Source: CAVONB01 sp963697205
GTDB lineage: Bacteria > Pseudomonadota > Alphaproteobacteria > Rhizobiales > Hyphomicrobiaceae
NCBI GenBank assembly: GCA_963697205.1
Contig: CAVONB010000010.1
Location: forward strand, 310,001-374,000
Direction: 5' to 3'
DNA: 64,000 nt
The notes under the pieces are model-generated. The model did not search any database. It had not been told where the DNA came from and worked only from the letters and a program-made list of their open reading frames with translations. The position numbers and the translations under genes are program-made. Position 1 is the first letter of the stretch, and every line of letters begins with the position of its first letter. Positions 33,899 to 42,534 of this stretch are shown here, piece after piece.

Positions 33899-34824
33899 TG
33901 CCTGGATGGCGACTGGTGGCCGACGTCGGCGGCACGAACGTGCGCTTCGCACGCGCCTATCCAGACGGCCGCGTCGACGAGATCGAGCGCTGGCCGACCA
34001 GGGGCAGCGCGGCCTTCGTCGATTCCCTTGCGCGCTATCTGGCACAGACCGGCGGCACCGCGGGCTGCGCGGCGGCCGTCATCGGCGCGGCGGGTCCTGT
34101 CGAAAACGGCGCTGTCGCGTTGACCAACGGATCATGGGTGATCCGCGACACGGAGGTGGCCGCCGCGCTTGGCGGTGTGCCGGTGCGCATCGTCAACGAT
34201 CTGGAGGCCATCGCCTTCGCGCTGCCTGTCCTGGAATCCGACGACGTCGACGTGCTCGGGTCGTTGCAGCGCCCGGATCATCGCCATGCCTTGCTCGCCG
34301 TCAATGTCGGCACCGGCTTTGGCGCGGCCGCCGTCCTGGCTCAGGACGGCGGCTGGGTGAGCGTTCCCGGCGAGTCCGGACACATGAGCCTCGACCGCGA
34401 CGACGCCCGCCGGCTGGGCCTCGATCCCGCAACGGCGACGATCGAGGATGCGTTGTCGGGCAAGGGCGTCACCGACATGCTGCAAGCCCTGTCGGGCCGC
34501 GCCGTCCCCGCAGGCGACACGCCCGAGGCGATCTTCGCGCGTTCGGCAACCGACGCGGATGCCGCGGCCACGACCGCCCTGTTCGGCGACATTCTCGCCC
34601 GCGTCGCCGGCGACCTCGCACTCGCGCTCGGCGCCTGGGGCGGCGTCTTCCTGTGCGGCGGCGTCACCACCGGCTGGTTTCCGCATGCCGATGCGGCGCG
34701 TTTCCGCACCGTGTTCGAGGCAAAGGGCAAGATGCACGCGCGCATGACCGACATCTTCACCGGCCGCATTTCGCGCGCAGAAGCGTCGCTCCTGGGCCTC
34801 GGCCGCGCCCGCATCGGCGACTGA
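33898..34824 (+). CDS. glk: Glucokinase
   Basis: Phosphorylates glucose with ATP. A 308-residue member of the bacterial glucokinase (ROK-unrelated, E. coli Glk-like) family: ATP-binding LVADVGGTNVRFARAY at the N-terminus, IVNDLEAIAFALP, VNVGTGFGAA, PGESGHMS and the LCGGVTTGWF adenosine motif. The start codon shares one base with the otsA stop (TGATG), so translation is coupled. In this operon it can return glucose released by the GH15 enzyme to glucose-6-phosphate, which is also the OtsA acceptor. Confidence 0.93.
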   Translation: MPGWRLVADVGGTNVRFARAYPDGRVDEIERWPTRGSAAFVDSLARYLAQTGGTAGCAAAVIGAAGPVENGAVALTNGSWVIRDTEVAAALGGVPVRIVNDLEAIAFALPVLESDDVDVLGSLQRPDHRHALLAVNVGTGFGAAAVLAQDGGWVSVPGESGHMSLDRDDARRLGLDPATATIEDALSGKGVTDMLQALSGRAVPAGDTPEAIFARSATDADAAATTALFGDILARVAGDLALALGAWGGVFLCGGVTTGWFPHADAARFRTVFEAKGKMHARMTDIFTGRISRAEASLLGLGRARIGD

Positions 34825-34865
34825 GCGCGAGACCCTCGCCCCGCGAGCAGGACGAGAGAATGCCG

Positions 34866-36552
34866 TTACATCTCTGCGTAGTTTGGTCCGCCGCCGCCTT
34901 CGGGCGTCACCCAGTTGATGTTCTGGCTCGGATCCTTGATGTCGCACGTCTTGCAGTGCACGCAGTTCTGCGCGTTGATCTGGAAGCGCGGCTTGCCGTC
35001 GTCGCCTTCGACGATCTCGTAGACCTGCGCCGGGCAATAGCGCTGCGCGGGCTCCGCGAACTCCGGCAGATTGATCGACACCGGGATGTTGGGATCCTTG
35101 AGCGTCAGGTGGACCGGCTGGTCTTCCTCGTGGTTCGTCGCCGAGAACGAGACGTTCGTCAGCCGGTCGAACGTCAGCACGCCGTCGGGCTTGGGATAGT
35201 CGATCCGCTTCGTGTTCTGCGCCCGCTTGAGCGTCGCATAGTCGGGCTTGCCGTGCTTCAGCGTGTAGCCGAGCCCGACCCGCGGAATGATCGTGTTGAG
35301 CCACATGTCGATGCCGCCCAGCGCGATGCCGACCATCGTGCCGAAGCGTGACCACAGCGGCTTGGCGTTGCGCACCGCCTTCAGATCGCGTGCGATCGGC
35401 CCGGTCAGGACCGCCGTCTCGTAGGCGTCGAGGCTGTCGTGCGCGCGACCCGACGCCGACCGCCGCGAACGCGGCTTCCGCCGCATGGATGCCCGACAGG
35501 ATCGCGTTGTGGCTGCCCTTGATGCGCGGCACGTTGACGAAGCCCGCCGCGCAGCCGAGCAGCGCGCCGCCGGGAAACACCAGCTTCGGAATCGACTGCC
35601 AGCCGCCCTCGGTGATCGCACGCGCGCCGTACGCGATGCGCTTGCCGCCCTCGAACGTGTCGCGGATCGCCGGGTGCGTCTTGAACCGCTGGAACTCGTC
35701 GTAGGGCGACAGATAGGGATTGGTATAGTTGAGGTGGACGACGAACCCGACCGCAACGAGGTTCTCGCCATAGTGGTAGAGGAACGAGCCGCCGCCGGTC
35801 GAGTTGTCGAGCGGCCAGCCGAACGAGTGCTGCACGAGCCCGCGCTCGTGCTTGTCCGGCGCCACCTGCCACAGCTCCTTGAGGCCGATGCCGAACTTCT
35901 GCGGATCGCGCCCCTCCGACAGCTTGTAGCGCTGGATCAGCCCCTTGGTCAGCGAGCCGCGCGCGCCCTTCCGCGAACAGCGTGTACTTGCCCCGCAGCT
36001 CCATGCCGCGCACGAAGCTGTCCTTCGGCTGGCCGTCCTTGCCGATCGCCCATGTCGCCCGTCGCCACGCCGACCACGCGGCCCTGGTCGTCGTAGAGCA
36101 CCTCCGCGGCCGCAAAGCCCGGATAGATCTCGACGCCGAGCTCGTCCGCCTGTTCCCCGAGCCAGCGCGTCAGCGCGCCCAGGCTCACGATGTAGTTGCC
36201 GTGATTGTTCATCAGCGGCGGCATCAGGAAGTTCGGCAGCGTCATCTCGCCGGCCGGACCCAGCATCAAGAAGCGGTCCTCGCGTCACCGGCGTGTCGAC
36301 CGGCGCGCCCTTCTCCTTCCAGTCGGGGATCAGCGCGTTGAGGCCGATTGGATCGATCACCGCGCCCGACAGGATGTGCGCGCCGACCTCCGAGCCCTTC
36401 TCGAGCACGACGACGGAGATGTCGCCACCGGCGGCCGCCGCCAGCTGCTTCAGACGGATCGCGGCGCCGAGACCCGCAGGCCCCGCGCCGACGATCACGA
36501 CGTCGAACTCCATCGCCTCGCGCTCTGGCAGCGCGGCCTCGCTCTCAGCCAT
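34866..36552 (-). CDS. Electron transfer flavoprotein-ubiquinone oxidoreductase, frameshifted as read
   Basis: An inner-membrane flavo-iron-sulfur enzyme moving electrons from ETF to ubiquinone. The N-terminus has the FAD loop VVIVGAGPAGLGAAIRLKQ; a central LYHYGENLVAVGFVVHLNY follows, and the C-terminus has the 4Fe-4S set YCPAQVYE plus NCVHCKTCDIKDPSQNINW. The reading frame changes four times, each by one extra base, near 36281-36284, 36044-36052, 35968-35973 and 35450-35475. Correcting all four restores one continuous protein of normal length (about 560 residues). Because the conserved sequence is otherwise intact, these look like sequencing errors rather than decay. It is divergent from the uracil-DNA glycosylase gene. 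Confidence 0.88.
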
Positions 36553-36726
36553 CTCGATCGTCCCTAGCTTTCTGTTCTTGGAAGAGTACTAGGACCGATT
36601 AGGAACCAGGTCACCCCCCGTCAAGCTGCGCGACATGCGGACCATGCACAACTCACCGGGCGCAATTCGCCTGACGGAACGCAGCAAGCTTGTGCAGCAC
36701 GCCTTGCGGGCGGATAAGTCGCAACC

Positions 36727-37707
36727 ATGCAGCCGTCAACGACCACACGCGACCTGATCGCCGTCCTCGCCTGGCAGCGGGCGATGGGCGTCGATGCCGC
36801 CTTGGACCCGGAGGCGGTCGACTGGCTCGCGCGCGGCCCCCGGCCGCCGGGCGCCGATTTCGAGCCGATCGGCGCAGCACCCTCGGCCGGCACGCAGCCA
36901 TCGGCGCCGTCCGCGCGCCCCTCCCCGGCGCCATCGGGGCCCGGCACCGCCCCCCATACACCGTCCCCGCCGCGAGCGACTCTCCAGCCTACGCTCGCGC
37001 CACAGCATCCGCCCCGGCCCGACGCGGCCCCCCCGAAGCGCGCCGCGCCGGCCGCCCCGCCCTCCCGTGCGTTCTCGGCGACCCCGCCCGACGCCGCCGA
37101 GACGGCGGCCCGCACGGCTGCCCGGCAGGCGCGCTCGCTCGACGATCTGGCCGCGGCCCTCGCCACGTTCGACGGCTGCGGTCTGAAGGCCACCTCAAAG
37201 AACCTGTGTTTCTACAGGGGCGCGGTGAAGGCCCGCCTGCTCATCATCGGCGAGGCGCCGGGCCGTGAGGAGGATATCGAGGGCAAACCCTTCGTCGGCA
37301 GCGCCGGCCGGCTTCTGGAGAAGATGCTGGCTGCGGCGGGCATCCCCGTCGAGGACGTCCACATCACCAACATTGTCTACTGGCGCCCGCCGGGCAACCG
37401 CACGCCGACCCCGCAGGAGGCGCAGGTCTGCCGGCCGTTCATGGAACGCCAGATCGAGCTCGTCGCGCCCCAGATCGTGATGCCGCTGGGCGGCGCCGCC
37501 GCCAAGCACCTCTTGAACGTCACCGAGGGCATCATGCGCCTGCGCGGCAAGTGGCACGAGTTCGCCGCCGGCGAGCATCGTTGCCGCGCCATCGCGTCCC
37601 TACATCCCGCCTACCTGCTGCGCACGCCGATCGCCAAGCGCCCGGCCTGGCAGGACCTGCTGGCCGTGGCCGAGGCGCTGGGCCATCCAGCCGGCAAAAA
37701 TGACTAG
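36727..37707 (+). CDS. Uracil-DNA glycosylase, family 4 (type 4)
   Basis: Removes uracil from DNA in base-excision repair. A 326-residue protein. The catalytic domain (about 135-326) has LLIIGEAPGREEDIEGKPFVG, the VYWRPPGNRTPTPQEAQVC segment and SLHPAYLLRTP, matching the motif order of the thermostable/4Fe-4S family 4 UDGs. Cysteines are seen before the first motif (DGCGLK) and in QVCRPF, consistent with an iron-sulfur cluster, though I could not assign all four ligands. Residues about 35-120 form a proline/alanine-rich low-complexity linker between a short N-terminal helix and the catalytic domain. Confidence 0.9.
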   Translation: MQPSTTTRDLIAVLAWQRAMGVDAALDPEAVDWLARGPRPPGADFEPIGAAPSAGTQPSAPSARPSPAPSGPGTAPHTPSPPRATLQPTLAPQHPPRPDAAPPKRAAPAAPPSRAFSATPPDAAETAARTAARQARSLDDLAAALATFDGCGLKATSKNLCFYRGAVKARLLIIGEAPGREEDIEGKPFVGSAGRLLEKMLAAAGIPVEDVHITNIVYWRPPGNRTPTPQEAQVCRPFMERQIELVAPQIVMPLGGAAAKHLLNVTEGIMRLRGKWHEFAAGEHRCRAIASLHPAYLLRTPIAKRPAWQDLLAVAEALGHPAGKND

Positions 37708-37833
37708 AATTCGATCCAATTTGATCGGTGCGCTTAAAACGACCCCAGTCTTTTCCGGCTACTTTCACGGATAAGCCGCCGCTGGGTGGGTGGCGTCAAA
37801 AGATGATCGAGAGCGTTCGACGGAGGCGCGTCC

Positions 37834-38325
37834 GTGAATATAGGAATCGTTTACTTGCGGCCCATGCCGCTGCTGTTCGTCCGCGTCCGCGGCCCCTATC
37901 CGCAGGCCTCCGAGCAGGCCTGGGCACAGCTGCTCGCGTGGGCCGAGCAAAAAGGCATCTCCGGCGAGATCCGTCGCGCCTTCGGGCTCAATCGCGACCA
38001 TCTGCGCAGCGCCGATGCGGAAGGCCGCTATGACGCCTGCATCGAGGCCCCGTCCGGTGTCGCCGAGGAGCCCTCTGTGGGCGTTGGCATGCAGATGCTG
38101 CCAGGCGGCGCCTATGGCCGCCAGCGCCATGGCGAGGGCCGCGACGTGATCGGCACGGCCTTCACCGCCATGGAGCATGAGTGGGCGCCTACGCGCGGCA
38201 TGGTGCTCGACACCAATCGCCCGCTGATCGAGGCCTATCTGTCGGCCGATCCCATTGCCGAGGGCGCGCGCATGGACCTGTGCCTGCCCGTAACCACGGC
38301 CTCCAACCGGCGCACCGCGGCCTGA
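37834..38325 (+). CDS. GyrI-like/AraC effector-binding domain protein
   Basis: A 163-residue stand-alone GyrI-like small-molecule-binding domain. It begins with the YLRPMPLLFVRVRGPY strand pair, has RYDACIEAP in the centre, and ends with a LPGGAYGRQRH / MDLCLPV pattern. There is no HTH, so it is not a transcription factor by itself. Relatives sequester or hydrolyse cyclic small molecules, or act as SbmC-like gyrase-protecting proteins. The GTG start has CGGAGG about 7 bp upstream. The ligand is unknown. Confidence 0.8.
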   Translation: MNIGIVYLRPMPLLFVRVRGPYPQASEQAWAQLLAWAEQKGISGEIRRAFGLNRDHLRSADAEGRYDACIEAPSGVAEEPSVGVGMQMLPGGAYGRQRHGEGRDVIGTAFTAMEHEWAPTRGMVLDTNRPLIEAYLSADPIAEGARMDLCLPVTTASNRRTAA

Positions 38326-38412
38326 TCAGCCGCCGCGCGCGTGCCGGGTGACGCGGCACGTCGAAACTGAGACAATGGCGACCTGCCGTGCCGCAGCACG
38401 ATCGGAGCCGCC

Positions 38413-38955
38413 ATGTCCCGCCTCGACGAAACCCGCCCCTTCATCCCCGTCCGCATCGCCGTCCTGACGGTCTCCGATACGCGCGACCTGGCCTCCGACA
38501 AGTCCGGCGCCACGCTGGCCGAGATGATCGCCGCGGCCGGCCACGTGCTGGCCGAACGCGCCATTGAACGCGATGACCTTCCCACGATCCGCGCCCGCGT
38601 CGAAGGCTGGATCGCCAACCCGGACGTCGACGTCGTCGTCACCACCGGCGGCACGGGCTTCACCGGCCGCGACGTCACGCCCGAGGCCGTGCGTCCGCTG
38701 TTCGAAAAGGAGATCGACGGCTTCTCGACCGTGTTCCACATGATCTCGTTCCAGAAGATCGAGACGTCGACCATCCAGTCGCGCGCCTGCGGCGGACTCG
38801 CCCGCGGCACCTATATCTTCTGCCTGCCGGGCTCGCCCGGCGCGTGTCGCGACGCCTGGAACGGCATTCTCAAGTGGCAGCTCGACAACCGCCACCGCCC
38901 CTGCAATTTCGTCGAGATCATGCCGCGCCTGGAAGAGCATCGCCGCAGCAGCTGA
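38413..38955 (+). CDS. moaB: Molybdenum cofactor biosynthesis protein B
   Basis: A 180-residue MoaB/MogA-type protein that adenylates molybdopterin before molybdate insertion. It shows VRIAVLTVSDTRD at the N-terminus and the nucleotide-binding TTGGTGFTGRDVTPEAV in the centre. The C-terminal LPGSPGACRDAWNGIL also fits the family. Length is normal. It may serve the Mo-hydroxylase encoded at 24.6-28.3 kb, although other molybdoenzymes probably exist in the genome. Confidence 0.93.
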   Translation: MSRLDETRPFIPVRIAVLTVSDTRDLASDKSGATLAEMIAAAGHVLAERAIERDDLPTIRARVEGWIANPDVDVVVTTGGTGFTGRDVTPEAVRPLFEKEIDGFSTVFHMISFQKIETSTIQSRACGGLARGTYIFCLPGSPGACRDAWNGILKWQLDNRHRPCNFVEIMPRLEEHRRSS

Positions 38956-39015
38956 CGCCAGGGTCTCTCCGCTCGCGCCGCGCAGCCGCGCACGCGATCA
39001 TCCCGGTTCGCGCGC

Positions 39016-39681
39016 TCAGCTGTCCCGGCGCCCGCGCTCAGCTTTGGCCCGCTCGATGGCGGCCAGATCGCGGGTCGCATTGGCCGTCGCGAACACCGCG
39101 CTCGCCAGCTGCGCCCAGAATACCACCGCGACGCCGACGCCGATCATCGCCGGCCCGGTAACGATGCCCGAGTATCCGGTGAACGGCGCCGTATCCACGC
39201 CGACCACCATGCCGAGCCCGATGGCGGCGACGCCCATCGCGATGAACAGCCAGCCGATCACGCTGAACGCGACGGCGATGCTCCGGCCGATGCGATAGCC
39301 GCGCACCGGCGGCGGCAGGTTGGTGGGCCGACCTGCGCTGTTGGCGACAACGGAGGGCAGGCGCTCGGGATCCGCCTCTTCCGTCCATGTCGCCGCAGGG
39401 GCGGCCGGTGCCATCGACGCCGCGCGCGCCGCACGCGGCCCCGCCGGGTGCGGTCGCCGCAACACCGTGGACAATTGGATCGGTGCTTCACTCGGCATGG
39501 CGCCGTGTCCGGCGAGCCGCTGCAGTGCATGGGCCGCTTCCACGGCCTCCTGTGTGCCGGGGTGATAGTCTGTCAGGTGACGATAGAATTGGACGGCATA
39601 GTCCGTCCGCCCGTCGACCTCGGCGCGCTGACCCGCCTCGAGCACCTGCTCGGGCGTGAAACGGGATGTGACTTGCGCCAT
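39016..39681 (-). CDS. Hypothetical membrane protein with TPR-like N-terminus
   Basis: I do not recognise a named family. The 221-residue protein starts with a helical segment like a single tetratricopeptide unit (EQVLEAGQRAEVDGRTDYAVQFYRHL). A proline/alanine-rich linker follows (about 70-120), then two hydrophobic helices (SIAVAFSVIGWLFIAMGVAAIGLGMVV and GPAMIGVGVAVVFWAQLASAVF, each split here by a short loop), and a charged C-terminal tail. The start at 39681 is chosen over one 48 bp upstream because the extension is cysteine/arginine-rich and untypical. It converges on moaB. Confidence 0.65.
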   Translation of the reverse strand: MAQVTSRFTPEQVLEAGQRAEVDGRTDYAVQFYRHLTDYHPGTQEAVEAAHALQRLAGHGAMPSEAPIQLSTVLRRPHPAGPRAARAASMAPAAPAATWTEEADPERLPSVVANSAGRPTNLPPPVRGYRIGRSIAVAFSVIGWLFIAMGVAAIGLGMVVGVDTAPFTGYSGIVTGPAMIGVGVAVVFWAQLASAVFATANATRDLAAIERAKAERGRRDS

Positions 39682-39798
39682 GACGCACACGTCCGCACTG
39701 ACACCGGCGCCGCATCGCCGGAGTGGCACGCATACAACATCGCAAGCCCGAAGTCTGTCGGAATCAACGTGCGCGCCATAAGTGGACGTGGCAGCGCA

Positions 39799-40488
39799 TC
39801 ATGTCTCGCGCGACCCCGCGGGCGGCACACGTCGGCCCCCGCACCCACCCGATCGCGCGAGATCGCCCGCGTCGTCGACGTCGGCGAGGGTGGCCGCAAG
39901 CCCGACACGGCAGTGCGTGGTGTTGGTCAGCGCCGCCGCCAGGGTGTCGGGTGAGGACCACGGCACGCCCTTGAAAAGTGGAGGCACCGGACGGCGCTTG
40001 GCATGTCCGACCAGCCAGAACCCGCCATCGCGCGCAGGCCCGTAGACGATGTCGTGACGCCCCAGCAGTCGGAATGCCGCCGCGATCACAGCCGGCGTCA
40101 CGCCGGGCAGATCGCTGCCGATCACCAGCGTCGGCCCCGGCGGCGTCCGATCCAGAATGGCCTGCATCCGCTGTCCCAGATCGCCGCCGCCCTGCCCGAA
40201 CCGTGGCAGGCGGGCCGGCCAGTCGCGCCCCGTGATCGCAGTGTCGGGCGCCACCGCCAGCAGCGTCAGCCAGCGCGGATCGCGCCCGACGCGCGCCAGC
40301 AGCCCAGCCGTGGCGTGCCGGTAGAAGCCGACGGCGGCCCCGACGCCGATCTCGCGCGCCAGCCGTGTCTTCGCGCGGCCGGCAACCGGTGCCTTGACCA
40401 TCACGACGAGGCGGCAAGCGAACGGCGCCGCGCGTTTGCACGGCGCCGTCCTCGAGGTTTGGGGTCGAACGAGCCGAAGCGGTTTCAC
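39799..40488 (-). CDS. TIGR04282/DUF2064-family nucleotidyltransferase-like glycosyltransferase
   Basis: A 229-residue GT-A-fold protein. It has MVKAPVAGRAKTRLA near the N-terminus (nucleotide-sugar loop) and TLVIGSDLPGVTPAVIAAAF in the centre (acidic metal site). YGPARDGGFWLVG and the PPLFKGVPWSSPDTL tail complete the family pattern. The GTG start at 40488 overlaps the metallo-hydrolase stop (GTGA), so the two are translationally coupled. A downstream ATG at 40401 would cut the first beta strand. The family often occurs with the TIGR04283 glycosyltransferase found just upstream here, a pair associated with arsenosugar-type clusters, but no arsenic gene is visible. Confidence 0.8.
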   Translation of the reverse strand: MKPLRLVRPQTSRTAPCKRAAPFACRLVVMVKAPVAGRAKTRLAREIGVGAAVGFYRHATAGLLARVGRDPRWLTLLAVAPDTAITGRDWPARLPRFGQGGGDLGQRMQAILDRTPPGPTLVIGSDLPGVTPAVIAAAFRLLGRHDIVYGPARDGGFWLVGHAKRRPVPPLFKGVPWSSPDTLAAALTNTTHCRVGLAATLADVDDAGDLARSGGCGGRRVPPAGSRET

Positions 40489-41441
40489 GCCACCGGCTTC
40501 ATCATGTAGCCGTTGCCGTCCTTGACGATGGTGCCGGCGCCCGGCATGCCCCAGTGATAGCCCGTCAGCGTGGCCTTGTCGGCGATGGCGCGGTCGAACA
40601 GCCGGCGCCGCGCGGCCTCGGCCATGCCCGCATCCATGTCGAATGCGGCATGCCAACCAGGGTTCTTCACGAACAGCGACGGGATGTTCGTGATGTCCCC
40701 GGCGACGATCACCTGCCCATTGCCGCCGCTGACGACGTAGGCGGTGTGGCCCGGCGTGTGCCCACTGGTCGGCAATGCCGTCACACCGGCGACCACGTCC
40801 TTTGCGCCGTCCACCGGACGCACGTTCTTCCAGGTGCCGAGCGTCTTCTGGATGCGCTTCACCATGCCCTCGCGCGCCTTCATCTTGGTCAGCGTCGCCG
40901 GGTCGTTCCAGAACGCATGCTCCGCCGCCGGCACGATGATCTCGGCGTCCGGATAGACCTGCGCGTCGGTGCCCTTCTCCATCAGGCCGAAGATGTGATC
41001 GGGATGGTAGTGCGTGACGACGACGGTCTTGATCTTCGCCTTGTCGATGCCGGCCGCCTTGAGGTTGGCCAGGAACTGGCCGGCCTTCGGCGAGCCCTGC
41101 CCGCCCGTCGAGCTGTCGAACAGGATGTAGGCGTCGCCGCGCTTGACCACGGTCACGGTAAAGGTCACCGGCACGAACGCGTCTGTCTGTCCGGCGTCGC
41201 GCAGCGCCTTCTTCACGTCGTCCAGCGACGCGTTCTTCACGAAGCCCGGATCATGGGCCTTTTCCCAGATGCCGTCATAGACGGTCGTGACTTCGAGGTC
41301 GCCGACCTTGAAGGTCTTGTGCGTTGGCATGGCGCCTTGCGCCGCCGCGGGAGCGACGAAGGCCAGCGGCTTATCGAGACCGAGCACCGCCGCCGTGGTG
41401 GCGGCGGAGGCGACGAACGTGCGGCGGGAGATCTGAGTCAT
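40485..41441 (-). CDS. Metallo-beta-lactamase-fold hydrolase with Tat signal
   Basis: A 318-residue MBL-fold enzyme. The N-terminus carries a twin-arginine signal (MTQISRRTFVASAATTAAV) with probable cleavage around AAAQGAM, so the protein is exported folded to the periplasm. The metal site begins with THYHPDH (HxHxDH), followed by the later histidine in TSGHTPGHTAYVV and the aspartate in VAGDITN. Relatives include quorum-quenching lactonases and other hydrolases; the substrate is unknown. It is sandwiched between two GT-type genes and its stop overlaps the start of the DUF2064 gene. AGGA stands upstream of the ATG. Confidence 0.88.
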   Translation of the reverse strand: MTQISRRTFVASAATTAAVLGLDKPLAFVAPAAAQGAMPTHKTFKVGDLEVTTVYDGIWEKAHDPGFVKNASLDDVKKALRDAGQTDAFVPVTFTVTVVKRGDAYILFDSSTGGQGSPKAGQFLANLKAAGIDKAKIKTVVVTHYHPDHIFGLMEKGTDAQVYPDAEIIVPAAEHAFWNDPATLTKMKAREGMVKRIQKTLGTWKNVRPVDGAKDVVAGVTALPTSGHTPGHTAYVVSGGNGQVIVAGDITNIPSLFVKNPGWHAAFDMDAGMAEAARRRLFDRAIADKATLTGYHWGMPGAGTIVKDGNGYMMKPVA

Positions 41442-41665
41442 TGTCGGTTGTTTTCCTGGACGGATGGTGTTCGTCAGTGTTTGCGCGTGCGTGTTGCACG
41501 CCGCAAGAAACGCGCCGATGACCCGTCGTGCGCCGGTGCCATCGAAGCGCGTCAGATTAGCCGTACGTTTGTGGCGTTCAATTGGGTCAGCGGAACCCTC
41601 ACGCGGTTGTGAAAGCGCGGCATTGATGGTTCCGGACGCAACGCATTGCCCCAAGCCAGCGCCGC

Positions 41666-42373
41666 CTAGGCCGCGTCCCCCTGCCCCTCGTAGAAGCGCG
41701 CGATGCGGGCGGCCGGCACCCTGAGGTAGTACATCGTCAGGCAGGCCTGGTTTCGCAGGGTACGCAGCACATAGCCCTCCTGCCGATAGCGGTAGGCGCT
41801 CGTTACCGCGTGCGCGCGCAGCATGATGATCTGGTGCCGCTTGAGCCGACGCACGAGGCCCACGTCCTCCATCAGCGGGATCGGCTCGTAGCCGCCGATC
41901 CGGTCGTAGAGCGATCGCGGGATCAGCAGCCCCTGGTCGCCATAGGGCATCCGAAGCAAAGTGCACCGCGCCAGGACCAGCGTCTCCAGCACCCGCGGCG
42001 CCAGCCCGATATCGTCCAGCGCGAACCGGAACGCCGCCGCCGCCGGCTCCCGCCGGCCGTCGTCGACCCGCTCCATGAACGCGCCGGCTTCGCGTTCCCA
42101 GCCCACGTCGAGCACGGTGTCGCCATGCAGGAACATCAGCCATGGAAAACGGGCCCGCTCCGCACCCTGTTTGAGCTGTGTGCCGCGCCCGGGCGGTGTG
42201 CGCACGATCACCGCGCCCATGGCATCGGCGATCTCCAGCGTGTGGTCAGATGAGCCCGCATCGGCCACGATCACCTCGCGCACAAGCCCCTCGACAGCTG
42301 CGGGCACCAGCGACGACAAGGTCGCGCCGAGGCCGGCTTCCGCGTTCAAGGTGGGCACGATGACCGAGATCAT
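41666..42373 (-). CDS. Glycosyltransferase family 2 (TIGR04283-like)
   Basis: A 235-residue GT-A glycosyltransferase: MISVIVPTLNAEAGLGATL (nucleotide-binding start), EVIVADAGSSDHT, PPGRGTQLKQG, the metal-binding region LMFLHGDT, and the acceptor-side GGYEPIPLMEDVGLVRRL. The pattern matches the TIGR04283 group, which commonly neighbours TIGR04282 proteins, as here. A separate 225-bp gap precedes the metallo-hydrolase, so this may be its own transcript. It is divergent from the radical SAM gene. Confidence 0.85.
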   Translation of the reverse strand: MISVIVPTLNAEAGLGATLSSLVPAAVEGLVREVIVADAGSSDHTLEIADAMGAVIVRTPPGRGTQLKQGAERARFPWLMFLHGDTVLDVGWEREAGAFMERVDDGRREPAAAAFRFALDDIGLAPRVLETLVLARCTLLRMPYGDQGLLIPRSLYDRIGGYEPIPLMEDVGLVRRLKRHQIIMLRAHAVTSAYRYRQEGYVLRTLRNQACLTMYYLRVPAARIARFYEGQGDAA

Positions 42374-42452
42374 GCCGCCCTATTAGACCGAGCGCACCGC
42401 GCTGGCTACCCGTCTGTGCGCAGGCGCCATTGATCGCAAAAAATCGCATTTT

Positions 42453-42467
42453 GTTCTTTTAATGTTC
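42453..42467. promoter_or_regulatory. LexA (SOS) box, alphaproteobacterial type
   Basis: GTTC-TTTTAAT-GTTC is a perfect match to the direct-repeat GTTC-N7-GTTC operator used by alphaproteobacterial LexA, with the typical AT-rich 7-nt spacer. It lies 68 bp upstream of the ATG of the radical SAM gene, in the divergent region shared with the GT2 gene. DNA-damage control is inferred from the site. Confidence 0.7.
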
Positions 42468-42534
42468 CAGATCTCGTGTTAGTGCTCTGCGCCAGCGTGC
42501 CAGTTGCACCCCGAGCGCCGGACGAGGAGCCGTA

